Translations under genes and position numbers: made by a program
Shown: positions 26,002 to 39,400 of the stretch, in pieces
Position numbering within the stretch: position 1 is the stretch's first letter
Layout of the letters: every line of letters starts with the position of its first letter
Notes under the pieces: generated by a model
What the model saw: the letters and a program-made list of their open reading frames with translations, nothing else
Told to the model about the DNA's origin: nothing
Database searches by the model: none
Source of the DNA: Cherax quadricarinatus
Lineage: Eukaryota; Arthropoda; Malacostraca; Decapoda; Parastacidae
Length of the DNA stretch: 64,000 nucleotides
Assembly: GCF_038502225.1 (NCBI RefSeq)
Contig: NW_027196995.1
Location: forward strand, 1-64,000
Direction: 5' to 3'

Positions 26002-26244
26002 TCACAGATTCGCAAGGGTTTCAAGAGTGAGCCTTTTATAACCGTCCGAAAAACCCTTATCCCACCTCCTCCCATACAATTCCCTATTCCTACACATTGT
26101 ACGATAAAAGGTTATTGCAAGGACACGCCTTCGCACCTCACTGACCCCTTTCCCCCGCATTACCCACGAAATATAAATGTAATCCACGATAATATAATCT
26201 AAAGCCCGTTCAACGTCCTGGTCTAATCCACCGATGTCGAGACA
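26002..26244 (-). pseudogene. LINE D ORF2 C-terminal fragment
   Basis: About 80 codons from the extreme C-terminus of ORF2, ending with LETLANL and a stop at 26002-26004. No catalytic part remains. The frame is open, so D was probably truncated at insertion rather than by later decay. Confidence 0.75.
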
Positions 26245-26740
26245 CACTCCCGGTTGGCCGAGGAGGGCTGGGTCTTATAGCTGTTGAAAAGAGGATTATG
26301 AGTGTGTATTTGAAACGTAGTTATAAGCGGGAGGGGGGGGGCGAGGGAAGGCGGACTTCATAAGATACGTCAGGATATGCAACGGTGGTGGGTGGGTAGG
26401 GAGTTCATAATAGGTGAGGCAATGTTACGGGTCATCATAAACATGAGCGATCCTTCACATATTAAATTGGGAAACCTTGATGGGGTGGATGGTAAGGCAG
26501 TGGTAGAAGGGGTTTATCCGATGTATGATTGGCGTAATATCTGGGGGCGTTTGAACAAATTGCGTTTAAAACCTAAAGTACGAGAAGTTATGTACAGATT
26601 TTTACATGGGATCTTACCGTCTGGAATGGTTTTATTCCATAAGAGAATACGGGAGGATGGGATATGCAAGGCTTGTGGTGGATTGGAGACTGTTTTCCAT
26701 ATGGTGTATTTTTGCGAATGTATTGAACTAATAAGGGTTT
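26245..26740 (+). pseudogene. LINE A ORF2, C-terminal segment before insertion of B
   Basis: A resumes with GWPRRAGSYSC-type sequence, a mutated version of SQGGLGLIPL in copy E. It then gives an open stretch from 26377 with RWWVGREFI, YPMYDWRNIW, FLHGILPSG and the Cys/His finger CKACGGLETVFHMVYFC. It stops in ELIRV at the exact site of B insertion, and the missing end is found at 33661 onward (WLGKVIRLVGG). Confidence 0.85.
26727..26740 (+). repeat. Target-site duplication of LINE B, left copy
   Basis: ACTAATAAGGGTTT, identical to 33647-33660. It lies at the 3' end of B. A reads continuously across the join once B and one copy are disregarded. Confidence 0.92.
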
Positions 26741-27145
26741 TTTTTTTATATATATATTTTATTTAAAACGTAATATTACAACATAAAAAATAAATATATA
26801 GAAAACCACCATCCCTTAATACACAAACAGGTATCCAAATGAGAATTCATAACCACAGTACACCATATGAATTGCTCAACATTCCGACAGTCGCTATATA
26901 CACTTGGAGTCACCTAGGATGTTCATCATGCATAATTATAAATCAAATAAGAGCTTTGTGGCCCACATATGTCATCCTAGTACAAAAATGCACTAAAAGA
27001 CATGCTATGAGAAATCATATACTCCTATCTCCTCCACCACAATAGATATTATATAATCACATAGCTAGACCTATAGCATATATGTTTAAGAACATATTTT
27101 ATAATACTTAAAACATTATAACAAAATAATAAAACAAAACATCAA

Positions 27146-28090
27146 TACACGATGTTACATTACAGTGGTTCAAACCCATAATAACAATATATAAATGTTA
27201 CATTACAGTGGTTCAAACCCATAATAACAATATATAAATGTTACATTACAGTGGTTCAAACCCATAATAACAATATATAAATGTTACATTACAGTGGTAC
27301 AAACCCATAATAACAATATATAAATGTTACATTACAGTGGTTCAAACCCATAATAACAATATATAAATGTTACATTACAGTGGTTCAAACCCATAATAAC
27401 AATATATAAATGTTACATTACAGTGGTTCAAACCCATAATAACAATATATAAATGTTACATTATAGTGGTTCAAACCCATAATATATAAATGTTACATTA
27501 CAGTGGTTCAAACCCATAATAACAATATATAAATGTTACATTACAGTGGTTCAAACCCATAATAACAATATATAAATGTTACATTACAGTGGTTCAAACC
27601 CATAATAACAATATATAAATGTTACATTACAGTGGTTCAAACCCATAATAACAATATATAAATGTTACATTACAATGGTTCAAACCCATAATAACAATAT
27701 ATAAATGTTACATTACAGTGGTTCAAACCCATAATAACAATATATAAATGTTACATTACAGTGGTTCAAACCCATAATAACAATATATAAATGTTACATT
27801 ACAGTGGTACAAACACATAATAACAATATATAAATGTTACATTACAGTGGTTCAAACCCATAATAACAATATATAAATGTTACATTACAGTGGTTCAAAC
27901 CCATAATAACAATATATAAATGTTACATTACAATGGTTCAAACCCATAATAACAATATATAAATGTTACATTACAGTGGTTCAAACCCATAATAACAATA
28001 TATAAATGTTACATTACAGTGGTTCAAACCCATAATAACAATATATAAATGTTACATTACAGTGGTTCAAACCCATAATAATATATAAAT
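27146..28090. repeat. 43-bp minisatellite in LINE B 3' UTR
   Basis: About 22 copies of a 43-bp unit containing TTACATTACAGTGGTTCAA and ACCCATAATAACAATATATA. The copies are nearly identical, so expansion is recent. Each unit contains GGTTCAAACCC, similar to a pol III B-box and also nearly palindromic. The array accounts for much of the extra length of B over other copies. Confidence 0.95.
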
Positions 28091-28936
28091 GAAAACAAAA
28101 CACAGAACGTAAAACGCTAACACCAGGAAGCATATAGTTTAACATGCAGACATAAAACAGATGCTCATGGAAAACTAGAAATGAAACATAACAACCCGTA
28201 TGCAACATCCCTGTGCAAATAGTTACTATAAGAATACAGCACACACTACAACCCCCCCCCTATTCCCAACAGCTGTATCTGCCGTCACCATCATAACCAA
28301 AACTATAAAATAACATTAATTAACATGGTTGAAACTAGAAACACTCTGAAACACACTTCATACATAACCACATTCCTGCATAACCCAGGAAAGACAAAAG
28401 CTTAAACACATGTATAACATACGTACAGAAACCACAATGAATACAGCGGTATACATAGACACAGCATACCTCTCCAAAAGTGTATTTAAACCCCTACATA
28501 ATAATACAGCATAATAATATCGTCTATAGAAACATACCATCACTTCATAGAAGTACTAAGTCTTAATAATAATATATAAAAATTAAAATCCAATAAAATC
28601 CAAAAAAAAAAAAGAACATAAATCAACATATCTTAATATAGATGCTTTAAACATGTTTCATGCATAGCGACACACCTGCAAGACACAGGAAGTACATTTG
28701 TTAAAAAAAGATACATTATCATAATAAGAACCTTCACAGTGATCATGCACACAAGACGCTCACAATCACATAAAGTACCAGACTTCATACCTTGCTAAAT
28801 TAAAGCTCCATCTTACTCATACCAGTTTCTCAACCCCTCACTTCGCATAACACGTTTCTTTAAGATTCCCTGACACCAAGCCACTCACTTGACCCACACA
28901 ACTCGCATTACACCTCTTGTCCTCCAAATGCACCAA
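28091..28936 (-). other. LINE B proximal 3' UTR
   Basis: AT-rich non-coding sequence between the end of ORF2 and the minisatellite, with short A-runs near 28600. No open frame or structural RNA is visible. Confidence 0.6.
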
Positions 28937-31900
28937 TCACGCCCGCGCCTTCCTCAAGAAGCCAGCCTCGTCACGTTCCCTGAATTTGTAATGCCCATAA
29001 GTCCTCCACTCTAAAGCTACGATATCCATCTGAAAATTTGGAATACCATCTATTCCCAGTGATATCCTTATTCCTCCTTTGTGTCCCATAAAATATCGCT
29101 GCCAGGGCCCTAATTCGCTCCCCCACCGGCGCTCTCCGTAAAACCCACGACGTATACACGAAGTCGGCAACCAGATAACCCATCGCATTTTGTACCGGCA
29201 CCCCCACCCCCCCACATCCAAGCTTAATGCCCGTAGAACAGAAATACCACCCCCACCCACCATACGTAAAACCCTGCTAAACCACTCTCTCACTGGTTCC
29301 AACCTTTCACAAAAATATACTGCATGGAAAACAGTGTCAATACCCCCACACTCACAACATTCCCGTCCCTCCTGCACACGCCTATTACCTAATACATCCC
29401 CCGACGGCAATATATTATGGAGAAATTTAAACATTACCTCCCGCACCACAACCTTCAATCGCAACCCTTGCAGGCGCCCCCATATATCACTCCATGCATA
29501 CATCGGATACAAACCCACAACCCTAGCAACTACCTCCCCACCACCCACCCGAGCCAGTGTTCCTATCTTAACCCCGCAGGGTTCCCATGCATAACACAAC
29601 AACCTCAACATTCCCTCACACACCTGAACATCCCTACCCCTCGCCCAACGTACCAAGTCCCTTCTCACCCATGCCAAACCTGTACCTGTGATTCTGCCCT
29701 CCCTCAAATAACTATGCTTAACGTACATACCCAACAACCTTAGATGCAGCGCCATTAACCCCAGCCCTCCCTGGCGTACCGATAAACACACAACATCTCT
29801 CGACAACCAATCACAACCCGAACCCCAAATATAGTGATACACACGCTTCAACAGACGCTTCTCATCACATGTTTCCAAGGGATATGTACCTGCCACATGC
29901 CATAGCTTACTATACAGTTTCACATTCACCACAATAGCACGCTGGTGCAGCGTCAAACCTCCTGTACGCAAACCCGCTAATCTACCCAAAACCCTATCTA
30001 CAGCTTCTTTCGAATTCACCTTCCGTGCCTCCTTAAGTCTACTGACCAGGGACCAACCTTCACCCTGTTCGTATACCCCACCCACACCATCCCCCACCCT
30101 CAATAACATCGACTTGTCTCTATTAAGCGTCATCCCTGTTGCCATGCCAAAACTCTCCACCAACTCACTAACCCTAGGTAAATCTTCAGACCTTCTAAAT
30201 AGCACTGTGGTGTTATCAACATATCCAACGATCCCCGGTTCCACAGACACCCCATCCCACACCATCCCTTCCCGTACGCCCCAACGCACAGCCCTATAGA
30301 ACGGGTCCTGGAGTAATGCAAAGAGAAGCTGCGACACAGGGCATCCCTGCCTTAAGCCCCTTTCCATCCTAACAGGTTGACCTAATCTACCATTCACTTG
30401 TACCCTAACCGTTGCCTTCTCATACAACACCTTAGTGCAACTGACGATTTCCCTCCCAAACCCCTGCCATTGCATAAACTTCCACAACGCCTCACGCTCC
30501 ACACAGTCATACGCTGCATGCCAATCTAATGCTAAAACCCCACCCTTGATGTTTCCCCCACTTTCATCTACAAACCTACGTATAATCCCCTGCCCCACAC
30601 ACATCGAACGCCCAGGCACTCCATATTGACCCTCGTCCAAAACACTGGCAAGAACACCTTTCAACCTATTTCCCAACACTTTAGCAAAGATCTTGTAATC
30701 ACCACACATTAAGGTGATTGAACGGTAGTCATGCACACATTCACAAGACTTTTTTTTAGGGACCATGACCACTACACCCGTTCTCTGCTGTTCCCCGAAC
30801 CTACCCCTGGTTTTCATGGCATTAAATAACTCTACTAAAAACTCACGCAAACACTCCCAGTTTTCCCTATAAAAATCACAAGGGATGCCATCAATACCAG
30901 GCGATTTACCCATGCTCATCCCCTCCACTGCTACCCTAATCTCCTCCTCACGTATAGGCCCACCCAAACTCAATCGATCCTTATGCACTAGATTACAGTT
31001 TACCCATTCGCCCATTGTGCCTAACGCCTCACAATTAACCCCCACACTTTTACCATTCTTCTTGTACCACGCATCCACATAACCCATACCCTCTGCCCCT
31101 GACGATATCCCGCCAATTGTTCCTGTACCCGCAAACTCATCACCTCTGTTGCCCTAGGACGTGTCCCCTGCTCCCGCAAGACATACGCCGACGGACGGTC
31201 CCCCCATAAGACCTCATCAAGGCCCCCTGCAACCCTTGCAGCATCAAAATTGCGATTTTGAATATCCCTAATCCGTTGTTTCAAACCCTCAATCTCACCC
31301 ATCGGATATGCACCCCCCCTCCCATATAGCATTCTTGTAGTTGACCCTCAAGGTAATTTAAAATCCCATATTGAAACTGCCTCTCTTCCTTTCCCCTGAT
31401 AAAAATCCCTCACCTTTCCCTTACCGACCGAGTTCCACCACCCAATGACATCAACCCCCCCCCCTCCATCAGCCCACCACCTTTTCCAAGCGCTCGCAAA
31501 AGATTCCCTCCCCTCCCCTGTTTTCAATAACCCAACATTCATCTTCCAGAAACCTCTGAAACGCTTCGGCAAACCCTCCCAATTTAAATCCACCAGTACC
31601 CCACGATGATCAGAGAAGCTTACATTCAACGCGCACACACTGCTCACCCTCATCCCCCGCGATACATAAATACGATCAAGCCTCGCCGCATAATCATGCT
31701 TAATAAACGTATGCGTCACTCCGCTCACCTCCCCTCCAACATCCACTACATTCACTCCTCTCAACAGATCCCCTAAAAACCCCGAAAAAAAAACTCCCCC
31801 TAGGCTCTACATCCTTACGTCGGACAACACAGTTCCAATCACCCCCTGTAATTGTAATACCTGGCAGCGATCTGAAATGGTAGACAAGGACATCCCTAAA

Positions 31901-32263
31901 GAATCTATTTTTAACACCCACATCCCCTTCCGCTGGCCCATACACCCCAATGAAACCCACCCGAACCCCTCCCCACATACCCTCGACCCTAACCACCCGC
32001 CCCTCCTCCCCTACCTCACACCTATGCAAAAGAAACGGGCTGGCTTCCTTAATTAATAGCGCCACACCACCTTTCAGTCGTGTAGAGCAACCCATGTACA
32101 CGTCATATCCGGTAATTGACAATTCACCTAAATATTTATAATTATGCTCCTGCAAGAACACAAGGTCTGGCACATATCTCCTCAAATAACCCTCCAGAAC
32201 TTTACATTTGCCCACTGCCTTCAACCCATTAACATTTAGAGTAAGACACCTGAAGGCCGTAAT
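28937..32263 (-). pseudogene. LINE B ORF2 (endonuclease-RT), frameshifted
   Basis: The endonuclease begins CLTLNVNGLK overlapping the end of ORF1 out of frame. It shows FLQEHN, GGDWNCVVRRK and FSDHR across breaks near 31780 and 31350 and one near 31080. From 31087 on, 716 codons are uninterrupted: GIDGIPCDFY, DYKIFAKVLGNR, VPGRSM, LDWHAAYDCV (motif A) and GLRQGCPVSQ (B). Motif C is YVDN instead of YVDD, which removes a catalytic aspartate (rc 30222-30205). The finger CCECGGIDTVFHAVYFC precedes the C-terminus. Tx1-type ORF2 nicks the target and reverse-transcribes the LINE RNA. Confidence 0.88.
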
Positions 32264-33480
32264 GAGGGCTTTCCCTTAGACACCCTAACACACTTAGAAC
32301 CCTGGCGAGAAACTCCACCCCGCCCCCCACACTTCCCATCACCTTCACCTTGCTCACTCTCTACATTCTTTAAACCACCTTTCTCTCTAGGCATTGAACC
32401 ATGCCACGTTTTCTTCCCCGTCCTTTGCCCAGGCGTCAAAACATCCTCACTATCATTAATGACAGCCGTCCTCTTGCGAGAGCCACGCTTCTCACGCTTC
32501 GCCTCCTCCTGGGCATCTTCCCTGTGGACCTCCACTGCCACACTCTGGACCCGCCCCTCATCACTCACAACCTTCTCATTGAGGCCACCCACCTCAGCCT
32601 CTACATTCACATCATCCAAGCCAGCGTTGACCGAAACATCCAGTAAGCCGTCCAGGGCCTCCTGAATTGTAGCTTCCAAAACATGGTGTGCAATTGCAGA
32701 CTCCTCACCACTCTTCGCCGACACCAAGCCTACGTCCTCATCGAGTCCAGTGAGTGTCATACACTCAGGCGACGACGCCTCCTCCCTCTCCACCTCCACA
32801 CTCCACGCCTCCCGTGACAAAGGCTTACGTTGCGTTGCCGTTGCATACGTCATTTGATCCGTAGTACCATCAGATCCCGCCTCAGCTTCAGGTTTCCCAC
32901 GTCTCGTTGGACAAGTCTGCGCTATGTGGTCGTACGCCCCACACACACGACACGTACGCCTCTGACCTGAGTATGTTACGTACACCTGAGTCCGGAAGTC
33001 TTCCATTCCCACATAAGATGGAATAGGATGCCTTAGGGACATTTTCAGGGAAAACGTCCCTTCAGGGAAGCCAACTAGTGGCCCATCTCGCCAACGTCCC
33101 AATGTCGCCATGTGGATCGTCCCATATCGTCCAAACACCTGCCGTAAATCACTTTCATCCGCCTCGAAAGGTACATTACGCACCTTAACCCAGGTGTAGA
33201 ATCTTGAAACGTGATGAAGACGGACACTAACGCCAGGGGTAACCGTCTTAACCACGTCCTGATACTTGGCCACCATGTTGTCATATGTACTGCTCAGTCG
33301 GAACTTGACGAAAATGCGTGCCACACCATTCAGTGAGACTCCATAAAGGTCTTCATTAGCGATACCGAACGTATCCCGCAATATCGCCGTCAGCAACATG
33401 TTGGTATTCTGGGCAGTAAGCACGCCCCTCACTAATTCTAAACAGATAGTGTTCACGCGTCTGCGGCCACTCTCCGCCAT
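32236..33480 (-). CDS. LINE B ORF1, intact nucleic-acid-binding protein
   Basis: An intact frame of 414 codons from the ATG at 33480, chosen because MAESGRRRVNTIC matches the other copies; an upstream in-frame start would add an unconserved Phe-rich leader. In order: conserved N-terminus, RRM-like region (about residues 70-150; YTWVKVRNVPFEADE, FGRYGTIHMA), conserved MSLRHPIPSYV, then a CCHC knuckle CRVCGAYDHIAQTC (near residue 190). The acidic C-terminal tail has VAVEVHRED, RKR and NDSEDVLTPGQR. Such proteins bind LINE RNA as chaperones. It is the only full-length intact ORF1 frame in the window. Confidence 0.88.
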   Translation of the reverse strand: MAESGRRRVNTICLELVRGVLTAQNTNMLLTAILRDTFGIANEDLYGVSLNGVARIFVKFRLSSTYDNMVAKYQDVVKTVTPGVSVRLHHVSRFYTWVKVRNVPFEADESDLRQVFGRYGTIHMATLGRWRDGPLVGFPEGTFSLKMSLRHPIPSYVGMEDFRTQVYVTYSGQRRTCRVCGAYDHIAQTCPTRRGKPEAEAGSDGTTDQMTYATATQRKPLSREAWSVEVEREEASSPECMTLTGLDEDVGLVSAKSGEESAIAHHVLEATIQEALDGLLDVSVNAGLDDVNVEAEVGGLNEKVVSDEGRVQSVAVEVHREDAQEEAKREKRGSRKRTAVINDSEDVLTPGQRTGKKTWHGSMPREKGGLKNVESEQGEGDGKCGGRGGVSRQGSKCVRVSKGKPSLRPSGVLL

Positions 33481-33646
33481 GATGAAAAAAAAACTGTCAC
33501 CTGCCACCAGGGGTCAGAGCGCAGTTCCAAGTACGTCCTCTCTACTCAAGAGTTGAGCGACGAATAGGAAAACTGCGCAGCAAGCCAGATGATTCGGGAG
33601 CTACTGCGCAGCCTGTCCGCACGGCCCAATAGCGATGCGAACAATG
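33481..33646 (-). promoter_or_regulatory. LINE B 5' UTR
   Basis: A leader of 166 bp. CTGCGCAG occurs twice (33604-33611 and 33573-33580), 31 bp apart, as in A. The downstream CGTCGCTCAACTC..GAGTAGAGAGGACG block is shared with E and H. It is probably the internal promoter region, by analogy with other LINEs. Confidence 0.45.
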
Positions 33647-33660
33647 ACTAATAAGGGTTT
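33647..33660 (+). repeat. Target-site duplication of LINE B, right copy
   Basis: ACTAATAAGGGTTT, identical to 26727-26740. It lies at the 5' end of B. Confidence 0.92.
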
Positions 33661-33968
33661 GGTTGGGTAAGGTAATAAGGTTAGTGGGAGGGGGGGAGGT
33701 TTGCAGGTGTTGAGGGTTTTAAGCTTAGACATAGGTGGGGTGAATCAAATGGTAGAGAATGCGGTAGGGTATATAATTCGGATTATATTTATATGTCTTG
33801 GGCTATGAGAGGAGCGAACGTGTGTGAAAGAATTAATGCATTAACAGCAACTTTTTATAGGACAAAGTGTAGGAATAAGGAGGTGTATGGGGGAGATGGG
33901 AGAGGGATTTAAGTGAGGGTTATAGGAATTTCACATTACGGGATTTACGGGAGTTGAAAGGCAGGTAA
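33661..33968 (+). pseudogene. LINE A ORF2 C-terminal end
   Basis: Continues A after B: GKVIRLVGGGGLQVLRVLSLDIGG, and after a frameshift near 33770 words equal to ISWAMR and FYRTKCRNKEVYGG. It ends with [10 protein letters not shown] and a TAA at 33966-33968. Confidence 0.8.
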
Positions 33969-35125
<1,157 letters not shown>

Positions 35126-35262
35126 GGTCCATTGACCTCATCGCTCTAGGGCCGTGAGGTTGTGCTGCGCCTTGCTCCTGCATTCGTCACTCAGCCTTGG
35201 TGGAGGACGGACGTTGGCGGTTGAGCTAGCACCTGTTGGTAGCACTGAGTGATTTTCACAAA

Positions 35263-36488
35263 ATGGCGCAGGCTATCAGGCGGAGAATCAACACTGTGTG
35301 TATTGAGGTGTTGAAAGGAGCGGTTTATCAAACCAATGCTTCTGTTATGCTGCCTGCCATACTACGGGATACCTACTGCATCAACAAAGACGATCTGTAT
35401 GGTATTGCCTTGAATGGAGCAACAAGGATCTTTGTGAAATTTGTGACTGCTACGACATATGACAAGATGGTGGAAAAATACCAAGACGTGTGTATGAAGG
35501 TTAATCCTGGTTTGGAAGCACGAATGAGGGACGTATCCAAGTATTATACTTGGGTGAAGTTACGGAATGTCCCATTTGAAGCGGATGAAGAAGATATAAA
35601 AGCAACATTCAACGAGTATGGTGTTATACATCAGGCATCAGTTGGAAGGTGGTCTGATGATATGTATGCTGGACTGCGTGAGGGATCCTTTACCCTCAAA
35701 ATGTCTTTGCGCAAATCTATACCATCATATGTGACTCTGAGTGACTTTAGAATACAGGTATATGTAACATATGCGGGGCAGAGACGAACCTGTAGACTGT
35801 GTGGAGCCTTTGATCATATGGCAGCAATGTGTCCTCGTCGATCGACACCTGAGAAATATGGAGAGGGGAAAGGTGTGTGGAAGGAGAGAGTGGTGACGAC
35901 CCAGTCTACAGGGGAGCATCTTCAAGATCATAGAACATGGAGTAAAATCGTGGAGGACAATCCGGAAGAATGTGTAACATTGCCGGAGGTCTCTCAGGTT
36001 ATTGAGAATATGCGTATGGAGGATGAGGTGAGACGAGTGGAATTGGGTAGTCAGGTTACGGCTACAATAGACACTGTTATTCAAGAATTCTTAGGTAATC
36101 AGAATGAGAACGGGACACTAAGCATGGTGTCAGATGGGAAACTTATAGGTGAGGAATTCAAGAGGTGAGTAATGTGGGTGATGGGGATATGCAATCAAAC
36201 AGGATTAGTGAGGTTGTGGTTGAAGTACACAACGTAGAATGTGAAGATGAGGGAATGCACATAGTAGAGGCATCACGTAAGAGAGAGGCAGGGGCTTCTG
36301 ATAGTGATGATGTCCTCACACCAGCGCAACGAACTGGTAAGAAACTATCAGTGGATGTGCAAAAAAAAGTAACGGGGGGGGAGAGGGGCAGAGGAAAGGT
36401 GAGGCAAAGAAAGGACAATGTGAAAAGAATGTTCAGCAAAAACGTAAGGAAACGCAAGGATATCGGTCGATTGGTAAGCCCCCGATAG
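35263..36488 (+). pseudogene. LINE C ORF1, one frameshift
   Basis: The ATG at 35263 (MAQAIRRRINTVC) is the conserved start. The RRM-like region (YTWVKLRNVPFEADE) and CCHC knuckle (CRLCGAFDHMAAMC, about residue 185) are intact. The frame stops at 36166-36168, and the C-terminal tail continues in another frame from about 36165, with VVVEVHN, SRKR and SDSDDVLTPAQRTGKK, to the stop at 36488. Only one break separates this copy from an open ORF1. Confidence 0.85.
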
Positions 36489-36495
36489 CATTTTT

Positions 36496-39400
36496 AAGTG
36501 TCTAACCTTAAATGTTAACGGCCTAAGGGCTGCTGTAAAGCGTAAGATATTTAGTGATTTTTTAAAGAGACTTGGCATACAAGTAATATTTTTACAAGAG
36601 CATAATTTTAGGTATGGAAGGGATTTGTTGGTAGATGGATATAAAGTTTATGCTGGGTATACTGGGAAGCTTAAGGGAGGTGCTGCTGTTTTAATAGCTG
36701 AGACCAGTCCTTTCCAATTGTTACATTGGGAAGAAGGGGGAGATGGGAGAGTAGTGAGGGTGGATGGGACATGGGGTGGGGTACGTGTGTGTTTTGTGAG
36801 TGTATACATGCCGGCGGACAGTAATAGACGTGTTAAAGAGGAATTTGTAAGGGACACACTAATTTATCATATGCGGGGTTTACCTGTTTATTCATTATTT
36901 GGAGGGGATTGGAATAGTGTGATACGTAGAAAAGATGTGGAGCCGAGGGATGCAGGGTGTGTTTTGGGGGTCCTACGAGATGTTTTAGGGGGAGCAGGCT
37001 TCGCGGATGTAGTGAGGGGGGAGGGGTGGAACGTGGAGCATACTTATGTGAGGAGAGGATATGCGGCACGACTAGATCGTATTTATGCTTCTCCCGGGTT
37101 ACAGGTGGCTAATACAGAAACTATAAATGTAGTGTTTCAGATCATAGAGGAGTGGTCGTGGATGTGGGATGGGGAGGTTTACCAAAGTGTTACATGAGTT
37201 ATTGGAAATTTAATGTGAGATTGTTAGATGAGCTGGAGGACGGTGATAGTTTTGTTGAGTGGTGGACAAATGAGTGGACCAAGGGGAGAAAAGGAGGTGA
37301 TATACTACGATGGTGGGAGGAATATGCCAAACCAGGAATAAAAAATTTTTATATGAGGAAAGGAAAGGAAAGGAGGTAAGTCAATGGAAATATGGCTTAG
37401 AGATATTTGGAAGGGCAGCTGAAACAGTGCTATGAAGGTTTTAGTGGGGTTTATCCAGTACAAGAGATTGAGGGCATCAAAGCACAATTAATGGAAATGC
37501 AGAATGCAAGATTTGATGGTGAGAGAATGAGAGGTGGATTGGAAGATGTTTTATGGGGAGATAAGCCATCCGCCTGTGTATTGTGGCGATTAAAGACGCG
37601 ACGGAAGACAATGACTATGATGAAGTTGGACGTACATACGGATGTGGGAGGGTATACGATGGGACAGAGGTTAGTAACTACGAAAAGTATGAGTGGTTAT
37701 GCTGATAAGTGGTTTGAGATATATATGAGAGGGGGAAACAGGAAGATAGCAGATATGAAGATTTTAGAGAAGGGGATACAGAGAAACCTAGAGTCAGCAG
37801 ATAGAGCGATGATAGAAGGGCCTATAGATGAGAGGAAGTGTGGACGGCTTTAAAAGGGATGAGTATCGGGAAAGCACCTGGGATAGATGGAATCCAAAAT
37901 GAATTTTATTTGAGCAACTGGGATGTCATGAAGGAATTCTTGGTGCAGTTGATGAATGTAATGAAGGATAAGGGAAGCATGAGTCTAACACAAAGGACAG
38001 GTGTAGTAGTTATGGTTCCAAAGGGGGAAGTACAGAATAGCATCCTGGATTATAGAGGTTTATCATTAATGTGTGGGGATTATAAATTGTTTGCCAGGGT
38101 GTTAGGTAATAGATTGCGTAAAGTAATTGGGAAGGTTATAGATGGGGGACAGATGGGTGTGCCAGGGAGAACAATGTTTAGTGGGCATGGGAGGATAAAA
38201 GGTTATATAGAGGAGCGTAGGATGGATGGTGGAGGTGTTCTTGCTTTGGATTGGAAGGCGGCTTATGATTGTGTAGAGAGAGAGACATTATGGATGATTA
38301 TGAGGAGGATTGGGTTCGGTGAGGAAATTGTGCAGTGGGCGGAAACTTTATATAGAGGTGCAGAAATACGAGTGCAAATAAATGGAAGGGTGGGGAAGAT
38401 GGTTAGTATGAGTAGGGTGCTGAGGCAGGGATGCCCCATGTCTCAGATCCTATTTGCATGTATGCATGACCCATTATATAGGTTGATAAATGTAGGAGTA
38501 AGTGAGGGGGAGGTAAGACTTAGGGGTGCTACGGGTATAGTTGGTTATGTGGATGACACGACGGTCTTAGTGGGGGGAGAGGAGGGGTTAAAGAACGTAA
38601 GTAGAATTGTTGAAATATTTAGTGGAGCAACAGGTATGAGTGTTAATAGTGAAAAGTCGAAATTACTGGAGGTGGGGTCATGGGTGGGAGGGGAACTGGG
38701 AAAAAAGTATGGATGGCAGGTAGTAGAGCAGATAAAAATTTGTGGAGTATTGTACAGAGGGGCAGCGCAGGGGGCTAGAGAGGCAAATTCTAAAAGGGTA
38801 GTGCAAAGAGTATTGCTTAGGTTGTGGGGAATAAGAACGAGTGGTTTGACTATACAACAGAGAGTCATTGTAGTTAATACACTCATTTATCCTAAATTGT
38901 GGCACGTGGCTGTGGTGTATTCCTTGGTGGCGAAAGACGTGCGGCAAGTGCAAAGGAAAGTTCTGAATTTTATATGGGGATATGGTTGTTATTGGCTGAG
39001 GCAAACGGTTGTAATGACACCGCTGGCAAAGGGGGGTTTAGGTTTAATTCCTTTGGATAGCAGACTGAAGAGCATGTACGTGAAGCATTGTTATCTGAGA
39101 TAGGGTGGGGAACGTGGTGTCAGAGTGAGGGATGTGATGGAAGATGTGAGGCGGTGGTGGGGGGGTAGGGACTTAGAGGAGTGTATGAGTATGTTGAGAT
39201 ACTTGTTACAAGTAAGAAATCCGGAAAATGTAACGGCGTGTGTTTTGGGGAGGTTGGTAAGGTGTCTGTTTTTCCATTATATAATTGGACACGAATCTGG
39301 GGAGACTTCAGTAAGTTACGGGTGAAGTCAAGGGTGAGGGAAACTATGTATAGGTTTTTACATGGGATTTTGCCAACTAAAGTACCACTGTATCAGATGG

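Larger units (their letters stand above)
24949..26244 (-). mobile_element. Tx1-like LINE copy D, 5'-truncated
   Basis: The 3' terminus on the minus strand is the family tail (plus-strand view: T-run then ATTTTATTTAAAAC at 24949-24974). A 1-kb 3' UTR with a TA microsatellite follows, then only the last 80 codons of ORF2 (26244-26002; LDIGGLDQDVERALDY...TFYRTMCRNR). The protein is closest to copy F. It is inserted in ORF2 of A without a visible target-site duplication. Confidence 0.8.
26741..33646 (-). mobile_element. Tx1-like LINE copy B, full length, inserted in A
   Basis: A 6.9-kb element on the minus strand with complete ends. The 5' terminus at 33646 reads CATTGTTCGCATCGC, matching A and C. 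The 3' terminus at 26741 is the family A-tail. It is flanked by a perfect 14-bp target-site duplication. Contents in transcription order are leader, intact ORF1, frameshifted ORF2, and a 2.2-kb 3' UTR with a 43-bp minisatellite. Confidence 0.92.

Noticed and set aside
26240..26275. GGTTGGCCGAGGAGGGC as a tRNA-like A-box
   Set aside because: It aligns codon by codon with the SQGGLGL part of ORF2 in copy E, so it is decayed LINE A coding sequence.
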